A stretch of DNA of 64,000 bases, taken from the NCBI GenBank assembly GCA_913757435.1, contig CAJYDM010000002.1, positions 434,001-498,000 on the forward strand, read 5' to 3'. Shown here one piece after another: positions 8,607 to 16,694 of the stretch (positions within the stretch are counted from its first letter, which is position 1; each line of letters begins with the position of its first letter). Source of the DNA: Syntrophomonas sp. DTU019. GTDB lineage: Bacteria > Bacillota > Syntrophomonadia > Syntrophomonadales > Syntrophomonadaceae. The notes under the pieces are model-generated. The model was not told where the DNA came from. It saw only the letters and a list, made by a program, of their open reading frames with translations, and made no database searches. The position numbers and the translations under genes were made by a program.

Positions 8607-9061
8607 TCACCTTGCGCCTCTTATGGATTCACATCTTTGCCTGGGGAGCGGTATGGCTGATGAGTTATTGGTCCGGTTGGGAGTATCTGGCCGCGGTTTT
8701 GTACCTGTTGGTAATCACCCTGGAAGCTGACAGTCTGCGGGGAGTTGAGTGGGGAAAACGCTTGTTATCGTCATTGGCCTGGCAGATACCAGGTTTTTCC
8801 ATGGCCTTTATACTGCTAACGGGCTGGGATCCTGGAGGGATTTATAATTATGCCATCTTCTTGTTGCTATTCTGGATGACCCCTATTTTGCCCTGGCTGG
8901 CTCTTTTACCACCCAGTGACCTGGCCTATCCTTCCTATTACTACGGATTGATTGGCGGCGCCCCTCTGCTCGCTTTATGGATATGGACCTTCAGCGGCAA
9001 AATAAATCCGCTGGCAGTGTTCAAACACAATAAGTTGGGCAGTGCCAAGGATTGTGTTTGA
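8603..9061 (+). CDS. Small integral membrane protein, unknown
   Basis: A 152-residue hydrophobic protein with about four predicted membrane helices (near residues 3-22, 25-43, 53-90, 115-137) and few charged residues. ATG 8603 overlaps the stop of the YiiX-like gene in an ATGA arrangement, with AGGGGGG just upstream, so it is the translationally coupled third cistron. I do not recognise the family; coupling suggests it anchors or assists the neighbouring hydrolase. A hairpin plus T run follows 10 bp after its stop. Confidence 0.65.
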   Translation: MITLRLLWIHIFAWGAVWLMSYWSGWEYLAAVLYLLVITLEADSLRGVEWGKRLLSSLAWQIPGFSMAFILLTGWDPGGIYNYAIFLLLFWMTPILPWLALLPPSDLAYPSYYYGLIGGAPLLALWIWTFSGKINPLAVFKHNKLGSAKDCV

Positions 9062-9068
9062 TTTAATC

Positions 9069-9102
9069 TGCCAGCGGTTTTTAAAGAAACCGGCAGTTTT
9101 TT
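9069..9102 (+). terminator. Rho-independent terminator
   Basis: CTGCC...CGGTTT (9069-9080) pairs with AAACCGGCAG (9087-9096) around a short loop, followed by TTTTTT (9097-9102). It sits directly after the membrane-protein gene and should end the CBS-YiiX-membrane-protein transcript. Confidence 0.7.
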
Positions 9103-9160
9103 ATCAATAAGACTTATCCGTTTTTCAGGTGCTTATTGATCTGTGGTGACTGCCGGTTTC
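9086..9160. repeat. Nested inverted repeats overlapping the terminator
   Basis: GAAACCGGCAG (9086-9096) is the perfect complement of CTGCCGGTTTC (9150-9160), and inside it ATCAATAAG (9103-9111) complements CTTATTGAT (9132-9140). The two perfect stems, 11 and 9 bp, lie in register in one long interrupted hairpin that shares a strand with the terminator. The rest of the 308-bp gap to the next gene (9161-9369) shows no recognisable feature besides the RBS GGAGGAGG before 9370. Confidence 0.65.
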
Positions 9161-9369
9161 TAATCATATTGTGTACCAAAAAGATAATCATATACTGTTA
9201 AATAAATCCAATTATACAATCCGGACAGCATCCGTCCAGTTCTGGGGGCAGGCGGATCACTGCAGTATGACACCGCCAATTCAGCACCAACCGGAATGGT
9301 CTGTTAATCGCAGTTCGGCTCGGATAGGTTTTATAGGTCAAGCCATTAATTTTGTGGAGGAGGAAAAAT

Positions 9370-10131
9370 ATGCCATTGCCGCAAGTGCTAGTGGAAAAAA
9401 CCCCGGGGATCGCATGGATTACCATGAACCGTCCGGAGGCCCTTAACGCTTTAACCCCGGAGATGATGAACGGGGTCAAGCGCGAAGTGCTGGCTGCAGA
9501 CCAGGATGCCGATGTAGGGGTGATGGTCATCACTGGAACCGGTCGTGCCTGGTGCACTGGATTGGACCTGAAATCATTGGGGCAGATACAGTTCAGTGGA
9601 GGGGCAGTGGGCCCGGAAATAGATGAATATGGCAGGTCCTTTATAGCAGCGGTGCAGAATGCCTCCAAACCAGTTATTGCCATGGTGAATGGATTTGTAT
9701 ACACCGGAGGACTGGAGCTGCTGCTCAGTGCGGATATAGTCGTTGCCGCGGAAGAAGCCCGTTTCGGGGACACGCACTGCAAATTCGGCATCCGCCCCAG
9801 CTGGGGGATGAGTCAGCGCATGCCGAGGATAATCGGGCTTAACCGGGCGAAGTATTATACCTTTACGGCCCGCACCATGTCGGCTCAGGAAGCCATGCAA
9901 TTCGGACTGGTTAATGTGGTGGTGCCGTCATCCAGGCTGCGCGCCGAAGTGGAAGAGATCTGCCAGGACATCCTTAGAAACAGTGCACAGACGATTGCAG
10001 CCTGTAAAGTCATGTACAACCAGGGTTGGCAGACCACTCTCCAGGAAGGCCTGGAGAATGTCGAGTATAAGCTGAATTTTAAGATCGATGACACCGATCA
10101 GCGATTGAAGGGATTTAGTGGGCAAAGTTAA
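9370..10131 (+). CDS. Enoyl-CoA hydratase/isomerase (crotonase) family protein
   Basis: A 253-residue crotonase-fold protein. The oxyanion-hole segments are present: GRAWCTGLDLKSLG near 58-72 and VNGFVYTGGLELLLSADIV near 100-118. The first catalytic Glu (GGLEL) is kept, but the second, in the FGxPE segment of true hydratases, is replaced: here FGDTHCKFGI. Such proteins may be isomerases, hydrolases or other CoA-processing enzymes instead of canonical hydratases. ATG 9370 follows GGAGGAGG; an in-frame TTG 18 bp upstream lies before the RBS and is rejected. Monocistronic. Fits a fatty-acid or aromatic CoA-ester metabolism, with the exact reaction unknown. Confidence 0.85.
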   Translation: MPLPQVLVEKTPGIAWITMNRPEALNALTPEMMNGVKREVLAADQDADVGVMVITGTGRAWCTGLDLKSLGQIQFSGGAVGPEIDEYGRSFIAAVQNASKPVIAMVNGFVYTGGLELLLSADIVVAAEEARFGDTHCKFGIRPSWGMSQRMPRIIGLNRAKYYTFTARTMSAQEAMQFGLVNVVVPSSRLRAEVEEICQDILRNSAQTIAACKVMYNQGWQTTLQEGLENVEYKLNFKIDDTDQRLKGFSGQS

Positions 10132-10521
10132 ACCCGTGGAGTGATCTTGCCCAATCTTCGTAGCCTGTATCTGGTGACTGAGAAATTGGTGCGGGGAAAA
10201 ATCTGTCTAATAATTTGCCAAAATATGAACAGGGGCTGTAGTCCCGCTGTTATCGGCGACAAAGCGGTATCTTGCGCATAATTACTTAATGACACATCTT
10301 GCGTTAATTGTATTTAGCATACTCTTTTTCCAATCTGCTGGTATCATTAACAAACTTTTAACACCAATATGATGCACATTTATATTATAATAAACTAGCT
10401 GTGGTTCGACTATTTTAAAGAAATGTCGAAAAACGGTACACTATTGCTGCGGTAATCGATTCGATGTCAAATCCCGCCATGCGGGTTAATAATAGATTGT
10501 TTAAGGGAAGGAGAGAAGACT
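10132..10521. other. Long intergenic region upstream of the Hdr/Flx operon
   Basis: 390 bp without a credible gene. It holds an AT-rich stretch with a TATAAT at 10386-10391 but no well-spaced -35, and an inverted repeat TTCGAC (10405-10410) / GTCGAA (10425-10430) that could be an operator for the redox operon. A short CCCGCCATGCGGG hairpin lies near 10475. I could not match a known riboswitch here. The operon RBS is GGGAAGGAG just before ATG 10522. Confidence 0.4.
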
Positions 10522-11091
10522 ATGAAGGAGGCTGTGACCCTGATTCCAATGCCTGGATCGGCTCAAGCCATGATCGAGCAAATCGAACATGAAGCCCATA
10601 CCAATATAAAATCATGCTATCAATGCGGCAAGTGTTCGGCAGGGTGCCCGGTGGCATTTGCCATGGATTACCCGCCCCGGCAGATAATCCGCCTCTTGCA
10701 GTTGGATTTGGTAGAGGAGGCCTTAAAAGCTGACAGCATCTGGGTCTGTGCTTCATGTGAGACCTGTTCGGCTAGATGTCCCCGCAATGTGGATATAGCA
10801 TCACTGATGGATGCAATGCGTCGCAAAGCCTTAGCTGAAGGAAAAGTAACCGACAAAAAGGTGGCTGCGTTCAATGAAGGTTTCCTGGGCGGGGTAAAGA
10901 ATTTCGGACGCTCCTTTGAAGCCGGGATCCTTCTTTATCATAATCTTAAAACCGGGCAGTTGTTCAAGGACATGGAACTGGGGCTGCCCATGATGCAGCG
11001 TGGCAAAGTGGAAGTTTTGCCCCATAAAATCAAGGGCAGTGCCCAAGTAAAAGCGATCTTTGACCGGGTCGATAAAATGGGGGGGGAATAG
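10522..11091 (+). CDS. hdrC: Heterodisulfide reductase subunit C-like (two [4Fe-4S] ferredoxin)
   Basis: A 189-residue HdrC-like subunit. Two cluster motifs are visible: CYQCGKCSAGCPV near residue 32 and CASCETCSARCPR near 74, each Cx2Cx2Cx3C, binding two [4Fe-4S] clusters that pass electrons between HdrA and the catalytic HdrB. The C-terminal 85 residues include the helical GFLGGVKNFGRSFE segment common to HdrC. ATG 10522 follows GGGAAGGAG. It is first of seven tightly packed genes and ends 3 bp before hdrB. Cytoplasmic soluble complex. Confidence 0.92.
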   Translation: MKEAVTLIPMPGSAQAMIEQIEHEAHTNIKSCYQCGKCSAGCPVAFAMDYPPRQIIRLLQLDLVEEALKADSIWVCASCETCSARCPRNVDIASLMDAMRRKALAEGKVTDKKVAAFNEGFLGGVKNFGRSFEAGILLYHNLKTGQLFKDMELGLPMMQRGKVEVLPHKIKGSAQVKAIFDRVDKMGGE

Positions 11092-11094
11092 CAT

Positions 11095-12315
11095 ATGGAA
11101 ATCGGTTATTACCCCGGTTGCTCCGGAGGCGGCAGCGGAGTTGAATATAAGCTGTCCACCTTAAAGACTGCGGAGATGTTTGGTATAAAACTGCGGGAAT
11201 TGGAGGATTGGAATTGCTGCGGGGCCACTTCAGCCCACAATACCAACAAACTCCTTTCCCTGGCCTTGCCGGCGCGCAACCTGGCCATAATGGAAAAAAT
11301 GAATCTGGACACCTTGCTGGCTCCCTGTGCGGCTTGCTATAACCGCCACCGGGCGGTGGAGGTGGAGACTAAAAACGATGAGGCCTTGCGCGAGAAAATA
11401 CAGCAAGCTATCGACATGGAATTTTCAGCCCGGACCACTACCATCTCAATACTGGAATGGCTTGTCAGGGATGTGGGTATCGAGGCCATACAAAACAAGG
11501 TGGAGAAGCCCTTAAAAGGCATGAAGGCCGCTTGCTATTATGGCTGCCTCTTGGTTCGGCCCACAGCTCATACCGGATTCGATGATCCCGAACAACCGAA
11601 CACCATGGATCAGGTAATGACTGCCCTGGGTGCGCAAGCAGTGGACTGGCCGTATAAGACCGAATGCTGTGGAGCGGCCCTGGCAACCTCGCGGCCCGAT
11701 ATCGGCAGCAAAATAATATACGAGGTAATCCGCAATGCCAAAGATGCCGGGGCGGAATGCATTGTAACCGCCTGTCCCCTGTGCATGTTGAACCTGGATA
11801 TGCGCCAGGCCAAAGTAGCAAAGACCATGGGCGTGAAACTGGATATGCCCATCTACTATATCACTGAAATGGTGGCCTTGGCCGGAGGCTATACACCTAA
11901 TGAAATTGGTGTGCCGCGGCACTTTGTAGAAGCTATGGGCTACTTGAACAGTCTGCCCGAAAAGGCCGCTGCCCTGGCAGCGGAAGAAGAGGCCCAAAAG
12001 CCTAAAAAAGCGGCGAAAGCGGCAGTCAGCCCTGGTGCCGGCCAGGCGGACGGCGCAGCCGAGCCTGCAGTTGATGCAGAGGCTGTACAGAAGAAAATCG
12101 AGGCTATGCTCAAGGGCATTCAGAAGAGCCCGGATAAAATCGCCGCCCGGTTGATCGAAGACCCTGAGAGGGCCAAAGTATTGGCCGAACTGATGGCTCA
12201 CGACGAGAAGAAAAGCCTTAAAATAGCAGAACTGATGGTTACAGATAAAGACAAAGCCACTAAAGTGGCAGATGCCTTTGTGACCGGGGAGCTCAAGAAA
12301 CGGGACAAAGCATAA
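11095..12315 (+). CDS. hdrB: Heterodisulfide reductase subunit B-like (catalytic CCG-domain subunit) with long C-terminal tail
   Basis: A 406-residue HdrB-like protein. The first CCG domain shows YYPGCSGGG, NCCGA and LAPCAACYN; the second shows ACYYGCLL, TECCGAAL and TACPLCMLN. These motifs bind the two noncubane [4Fe-4S] clusters that cleave disulfides. Usual HdrB is about 290-300 residues; here about 110 more follow: an Ala/Lys/Pro linker (about 298-325) and a Lys/Glu-rich helical tail (about 330-406). The acceptor disulfide is unknown; in Desulfovibrio the related Flx-Hdr complex acts with DsrC. hdrA starts 29 bp downstream. Confidence 0.92.
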   Translation: MEIGYYPGCSGGGSGVEYKLSTLKTAEMFGIKLRELEDWNCCGATSAHNTNKLLSLALPARNLAIMEKMNLDTLLAPCAACYNRHRAVEVETKNDEALREKIQQAIDMEFSARTTTISILEWLVRDVGIEAIQNKVEKPLKGMKAACYYGCLLVRPTAHTGFDDPEQPNTMDQVMTALGAQAVDWPYKTECCGAALATSRPDIGSKIIYEVIRNAKDAGAECIVTACPLCMLNLDMRQAKVAKTMGVKLDMPIYYITEMVALAGGYTPNEIGVPRHFVEAMGYLNSLPEKAAALAAEEEAQKPKKAAKAAVSPGAGQADGAAEPAVDAEAVQKKIEAMLKGIQKSPDKIAARLIEDPERAKVLAELMAHDEKKSLKIAELMVTDKDKATKVADAFVTGELKKRDKA

Positions 12316-12343
12316 GCTCATGTCGGGCAAGGAGGGTTAGTGA

Positions 12344-14335
12344 ATGAAAAAGCGAGTGGGCGTATTTGTGTGCCAGTGCGGCACCAATATTGAAGCCAAT
12401 GTGGATACCGAAAAGGTTGCTGAATACGCCAGAAACCTGCCCGGGGTGGTATATTCGACCACATATAAGTATATGTGCTCAGACCCGGGACAGGAGATGA
12501 TAAGAAACGCGGTCAAAGAACAGCAATTACAGCAAGTGGTGGTGGCCTCTTGTTCACCGCGCATGCATGAGAACACCTTCCGTCGCGCGGTCGAGGCCGG
12601 GGGTTTAAACGGCTACTTGTTCGAGATGGTCAACATCCGCGAACAGGACTCCTGGGTTCATCATGACCGCGGGGAAGCCACCCGCAAAGCCATGGACCTG
12701 GTGCGTATGGGTGTGATGAAGGTCTTAAAGAACAAACCTTTGAATATATCCACCATCCCCATTACCAAGAAAGCCCTGGTGGTGGGGGGAGGCATTGCCG
12801 GGATGCAGACCGCGCTAGACATTGCTGAAGCCGGGCATCCGGTGATACTGGTAGAGAAGGAGGCCTCCATCGGGGGCAAGATGACACAGATCGATAAGAC
12901 CTTTCCCACCATGGACTGCGCCGCCTGAATAGGCACCCCCAAGATGGTTGCTGTGGCGCAGCATCCTAACATCGAACTGATGACCTATAGTGAAGTGGTG
13001 AAGGTTACAGGATATATCGGCAATTTTACCGCCACCATCAAAAAGAAAGCCAAGTACGTGGACTGGGATCTGTGTACCGGTTGCGGCACCTGCTGGGAAA
13101 AATGCCCCAGCAAAAAAATTAAAGATGAATTTGAGATGGATATGGCCAACCGCACCGCCATTCACAAATTGTTCCCGCAGGCAGTGCCCGGTAAGCCCCG
13201 GATCGACGCGGCCAACTGCACCAAACTGACCTCGGGCAAATGCGGCATCTGCGAGAAGCTGTGTCCCACCAAAGCCATTCGTTTTGATGATAAAGACGAA
13301 TTGGTGGATGTGGAAGTAGGGGCTATGGTTATGGCCACCGGTTATGATTTGATCGACTGGCAAAACAGCTATGGCGAATACGGCTACGGCAAATACCCGG
13401 ATGTTATCACCAGCCTGCAGTTTGAGAGGCTGGTCAGTGCGGGCGGGCCTACCACCGGCAAAATCAAAAGGCCTTCAGACGGTAAGGAACCCAAGAAGGT
13501 GGCTTTTATCAAATGCGTGGGTTCGCGTGATGACAGCAAAGGCAAGAGCTACTGCTCGCGGGCCTGCTGCATGTATACCGCCAAGCATGCTTATCAGGTG
13601 AAAGACAAGATCCCCGGCAGTGAAGCTTACGTCTTCTATATGGATGTGCGCACCGGCGGGAAGAATTACGAAGAGTTTTATCAGCGCTCCCTCAACGCAG
13701 GAGCCAAATATATTCGCGGCAGGGTCAGCAAGATCTACCCTAGAGGCGATAAGCTGATACTGAAGTCTGAAGACACCTTGCTGGGTCGTCCCATGGAATT
13801 CGAGGCGGACCTGGTGGTTTTAGCCACTGCCATGGTGCCAGCCCAGAATTCTTTGCAACTGGCCAAGATGATCGGCTTTTCGGTGGACAAAGACGGCTGG
13901 TATCAGGAGGCCCATCCCAAGCTGCAGCCGGTGGAGACATTCGCTGCCGGGGTGTATCTGGCCGGAAGCTGCCAGGGGCCTAAGGATATTCCTGACAGCG
14001 TAGCCCAGGCCAGTGCGGCCGCGGTCAAGGTATGCGGGCTGTTCTCCAAGACCAGGATGGCAGTTGAGCCTATGACTTCGGAGGTAGATATCAGCAAATG
14101 CTCGGGATGCCAACTGTGTGTGCCCATCTGTCCTTATAGCGCCATCTCGATGAAAGAGATCCAGGAGCGGGGCGGACATGGACACGGACCATTTACCCGG
14201 CAGGTAGCCGAGGTCAACAGCAGTCTTTGCCAGGGCTGCGGAGCCTGCTTGCCGGCTTGCCGCACTGCGGCCTTAAACCTAAAAGGGTTTACCGACGAAC
14301 AACTGGTAGCGGAGGTGGATTCACTGTGTCTATAA
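12344..14335 (+). CDS. hdrA: Heterodisulfide reductase subunit A-like flavoprotein, selenocysteine-containing (TGA codon 195)
   Basis: Read through one in-frame TGA (12926-12928), this is a 663-residue HdrA. Order: N-terminal domain with Cys (VFVCQCGTNIE, ASCSPRMHENTF); FAD-binding VVGGGIAGMQTALDIA near 145 and KEASIGGKM; the segment MDCAA-U-IGTPKMV, where HdrA families normally have Cys at the U position; an inserted ferredoxin region (CTGCGTCWEKCP and CGICEKLCP); the rest of the thioredoxin-reductase-like domain (AGSCQGPKDIPDS); and two C-terminal clusters (CSGCQLCVPICP, CQGCGACLPACR). Both halves are in the same frame with no gap. HdrA carries the bifurcating flavin. Selenocysteine HdrA is known from some archaea and bacteria. 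Overlaps the next gene by 10 bp. Confidence 0.92.
12947..12965 (+). promoter_or_regulatory. Candidate bacterial SECIS hairpin of hdrA
   Basis: GTTGCTG (12947-12953) and CAGCATC (12959-12965) pair with one T-T mismatch around loop TGGCG. The loop starts 25 nt after the UGA, within the distance seen for bacterial SECIS elements, and has G at its second position. A competing bulged hairpin (12931-12952) is also possible, so the exact fold is uncertain. Confidence 0.5.
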
Positions 14336-14760
14336 ATGAAGCCAATGCATGGCAGCCTAAAGTAATCGTTTTTGCCTGCAACTGGTGCAGCTATGCGGCT
14401 GCCGATCTAGCCGGCTTAAACCACCTGGAGTACCCGGCCGAGGTTAGAATTATCAGGACTCCCTGTTCAGGCAGAATGGACCCGCTTTTAGTGATGCGGG
14501 CACTGAACCGTGGAGCGGACGGAGTATTGCTCTCGGGGTGACACCCGGGTGAATGCCACTATGGTAGTGGCAATTATTACAACCGGCGCCGGCATACCAT
14601 GATGAAGAGCATAATGGAATATATCGGCATTGAGCCGGAAAGATATCAGACCGCATGGATTTCAGGAGCTGAGGGACCCAAGTTTCAGGAAACCATGAGT
14701 AATTTTGTAGAAGGTGTCAAGAAACTGGGCCCCAATAGAAAGCTGAGGGATGCGCGATGA
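14326..14760 (+). CDS. mvhD: MvhD/FlxD-like [2Fe-2S] electron-transfer subunit, selenocysteine-containing (TGA codon 72)
   Basis: A 144-residue MvhD/FrhD-family subunit that links HdrA to its electron donor. GTG 14326 has GGAGGTG at 8-nt spacing and overlaps the end of hdrA. Motifs: FACNWCSYAAAD (Cys18, Cys21), RTPCSGRMD (Cys47), then LLSG-U-HPGECHYGSGN, where the family has GCHPGDCHY; the TGA at 14539-14541 replaces that Cys. The frame then continues through a normal C-terminus to TGA 14758, overlapping the next ATG. Without readthrough the product would lose half its length and two cluster ligands. The Cys residues bind a [2Fe-2S] cluster at the HdrA interface. Confidence 0.92.
14554..14572 (+). 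promoter_or_regulatory. Candidate bacterial SECIS hairpin of mvhD
   Basis: TGCCACTA (14554-14561) and TAGTGGCA (14565-14572) form a perfect 8-bp stem with loop TGG. The loop lies 20 nt after the UGA, close to the geometry of the E. coli fdhF element, and contains G early in the loop. It is preceded by the palindrome CACCCGGGTG directly after the UGA. Confidence 0.75.
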
Positions 14761-15662
14761 AAGCAATAAGCGATAAAATCAAAACTATTGCTGCCGGGCT
14801 ATTCGACGCAGGTAAAATCGATGTATTCATCGGCTGGGAAGAAGGCAATCCCGATTTTGCCATAAGGCCCTATATAGCCAAGAGCAAAGCAGACCTGGAG
14901 AGAATGGCATTCAATGAATATGCCATCCACAACAGCAGCAACTATCTGCTCAAACTGCGCGACGGGCATGAAAAGATCGGCATAGTGGTCAAAGGCTGCG
15001 ACTCCCGGGGTGTAGTAAGACTCCTGGAAGACAACCAGATCAAACGGGAGCGGCTCTACATCATCGGAGTGTCTTGCCCGGGGATGAAAGATCCCTTGCT
15101 GGCGATAAAAGCCCAATCTGGCCTGCTGCCCCAGCGGGACAGCGATGGGTTAGCGGTTAAATGCCAGAACTGCCTGGTCCCCAACCCGGTGATCTATGAT
15201 GAACTGATCGGCGAAGAGCAGCCCCCGCATATGACGACAGAGCGCTTTGCACAAGTCAAGGCCATTGAGAACATGACCGTTGAGGAACGTTATCAATTCT
15301 TTGAGAAAGAGTTTTCAAAATGCATCAGATGTTATGCCTGCCGCCAGGCTTGCATAGCCTGTGACTGCCGCACCTGCATCTATGATGAGATGCGTCCCCA
15401 GTGGGTGGGACGGGAAAACAGCACATCCGACAATATGATGTACCATTTGGTAAAAGCCCTGCATATGGCGGGACGGTGCATCGAATGCGGGGAATGCGAA
15501 CGGGTTTGCCCGGTCGATATACCTCTGATGCTGATCAACAACAAACTGGCCAAAGATGCCAACCACTTCTTCGGCCCTTATGAAGCAGGAATGAGTTATG
15601 TGGAAGGGCAGAAGCCGGCTTTGAGTGTCTACCGGGAAGACGATCCCGATGACTTCATATAA
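14757..15662 (+). CDS. flxC: FlxC-like iron-sulfur subunit of the Flx-Hdr complex
   Basis: A 301-residue protein. The N-terminal 175 residues resemble the FrhB-like fold (FIGWEEGNPDFAIRPY, VVKGCDSRGVVRLLEDNQI), followed by a Cys-rich region (KCIRCYACRQACIACDCRTC near 183-203) and a second cluster motif RCIECGECERVCPVDIP near 240. At least two [4Fe-4S] clusters are expected. This matches the FlxC-type linker described for FlxABCD-HdrABC complexes of sulfate reducers; symbol by analogy. ATG 14757 overlaps the mvhD stop. Ends 12 bp before flxB. Confidence 0.8.
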   Translation: MKAISDKIKTIAAGLFDAGKIDVFIGWEEGNPDFAIRPYIAKSKADLERMAFNEYAIHNSSNYLLKLRDGHEKIGIVVKGCDSRGVVRLLEDNQIKRERLYIIGVSCPGMKDPLLAIKAQSGLLPQRDSDGLAVKCQNCLVPNPVIYDELIGEEQPPHMTTERFAQVKAIENMTVEERYQFFEKEFSKCIRCYACRQACIACDCRTCIYDEMRPQWVGRENSTSDNMMYHLVKALHMAGRCIECGECERVCPVDIPLMLINNKLAKDANHFFGPYEAGMSYVEGQKPALSVYREDDPDDFI

Positions 15663-15674
15663 GGGGGGAGAAGC

Positions 15675-16694
15675 GTGAAAATACTAGCCAAGGATAAAGT
15701 GCAAGCTTTACTGGATAAAATCGCCCAACAGGCTACTGTGTACGTACCCATGGCAATCGAACAGGGTAGCGGCTTCTACCCCTGGAATGAGGATAATAAA
15801 GAAAAGCCATTATTGCTGGACGCCTTAAATGTCTATAATTCGCCTAAATACGTCGTGTTTCCGCAAACCGAGCGGATGTATGATCTCAAACAACAGGGCC
15901 AGGAACTGAGTATCGACAAAACCTATGAAGATAGCAGCGAACGGGTGATTTTCGGGGTCAGAGCCTGTGATGCCCGGGCTATGCGCAGCTTGGACGATGT
16001 GTTTTTAACCCGGGGCTTTGAGGACAGTTTTTACAAAGCCCGGCGCGACAATGTAACCGTTATCGGCAATGCCTGCTACAATCCGGGAGTTAACTGCTTC
16101 TGCGGGGCTATGGGGGTAGCTATGACCGAGCCGGAGACCGATGTCATCATAAGAGACACCGGTAATGACGGTTACATCTGGGAAGCAAAAACCGAAAAGG
16201 GCGAAAAGCTGACCGCTCTGGTGGCAGAATTCCTGGTCGATAAGGAGCTAAAATACCCGGAGGCCAAATCGTTCACCACTCAAGTGGATTATGAAGGAGT
16301 GGCTGAGAAACTTAAAAGCATGTTCGATCACCCGCTGTGGCAAAAGATGGCTGAACCGTGTGTTAACTGCGGAGCTTGCACCTATATCTGCCCCAGCTGC
16401 CATTGTTTTGACATACAGGTCAAGATGTGGGGAGATTCCGGCTATCGGTTCCGCTGCTGGGACTCCTGCATGTATGCGGAATACTCCGCCGAGGCTGGGG
16501 GAGGCAATCCACGTCCCACCGGAGTGGAACGCTTCCGCCAACGCTTTTTGCACAAACTGGAGTTCTTCAACGAACGCTACGGGTATTCCTTATGCACCGG
16601 CTGCGGGCGCTGCACTATAGTATGCCCGGCTGGGGTGAGGATAACTGATATAATCAATGAGATCAAGGAGGTGGACAGCAGTGTCGAACTGTAA
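15675..16694 (+). CDS. flxB: FlxB-like iron-sulfur subunit (hydrogenase/sulfite-reductase-A type)
   Basis: A 339-residue protein starting at GTG 15675 behind GGGGGGAG. The N-terminal two thirds resemble anaerobic sulfite reductase subunit A / sulfhydrogenase beta-type proteins (VIFGVRACDARAMRSLD, NCFCGAM). The C-terminal third has PCVNCGACTYICPSCHCFD near 225 and SLCTGCGRCTIVCPAGV near 310, for two [4Fe-4S] clusters. In Flx complexes this subunit relays electrons from the flavin subunit FlxA toward HdrA. It overlaps flxA by 14 bp, indicating coupling. Confidence 0.8.
   Translation: MKILAKDKVQALLDKIAQQATVYVPMAIEQGSGFYPWNEDNKEKPLLLDALNVYNSPKYVVFPQTERMYDLKQQGQELSIDKTYEDSSERVIFGVRACDARAMRSLDDVFLTRGFEDSFYKARRDNVTVIGNACYNPGVNCFCGAMGVAMTEPETDVIIRDTGNDGYIWEAKTEKGEKLTALVAEFLVDKELKYPEAKSFTTQVDYEGVAEKLKSMFDHPLWQKMAEPCVNCGACTYICPSCHCFDIQVKMWGDSGYRFRCWDSCMYAEYSAEAGGGNPRPTGVERFRQRFLHKLEFFNERYGYSLCTGCGRCTIVCPAGVRITDIINEIKEVDSSVEL

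Noticed and set aside
11512-12330. Long open frame opposite hdrB as a gene
   Set aside because: It is a shadow of the high-GC hdrB frame, has no RBS and no recognisable domain, and the + strand reading has clear HdrB motifs.
12344-14335. Two separate genes, or a nonsense mutation, in hdrA
   Set aside because: Both parts are in one frame with no gap, the TGA lies at a Cys-conserved position, and a second gene in the same operon shows the same replacement.
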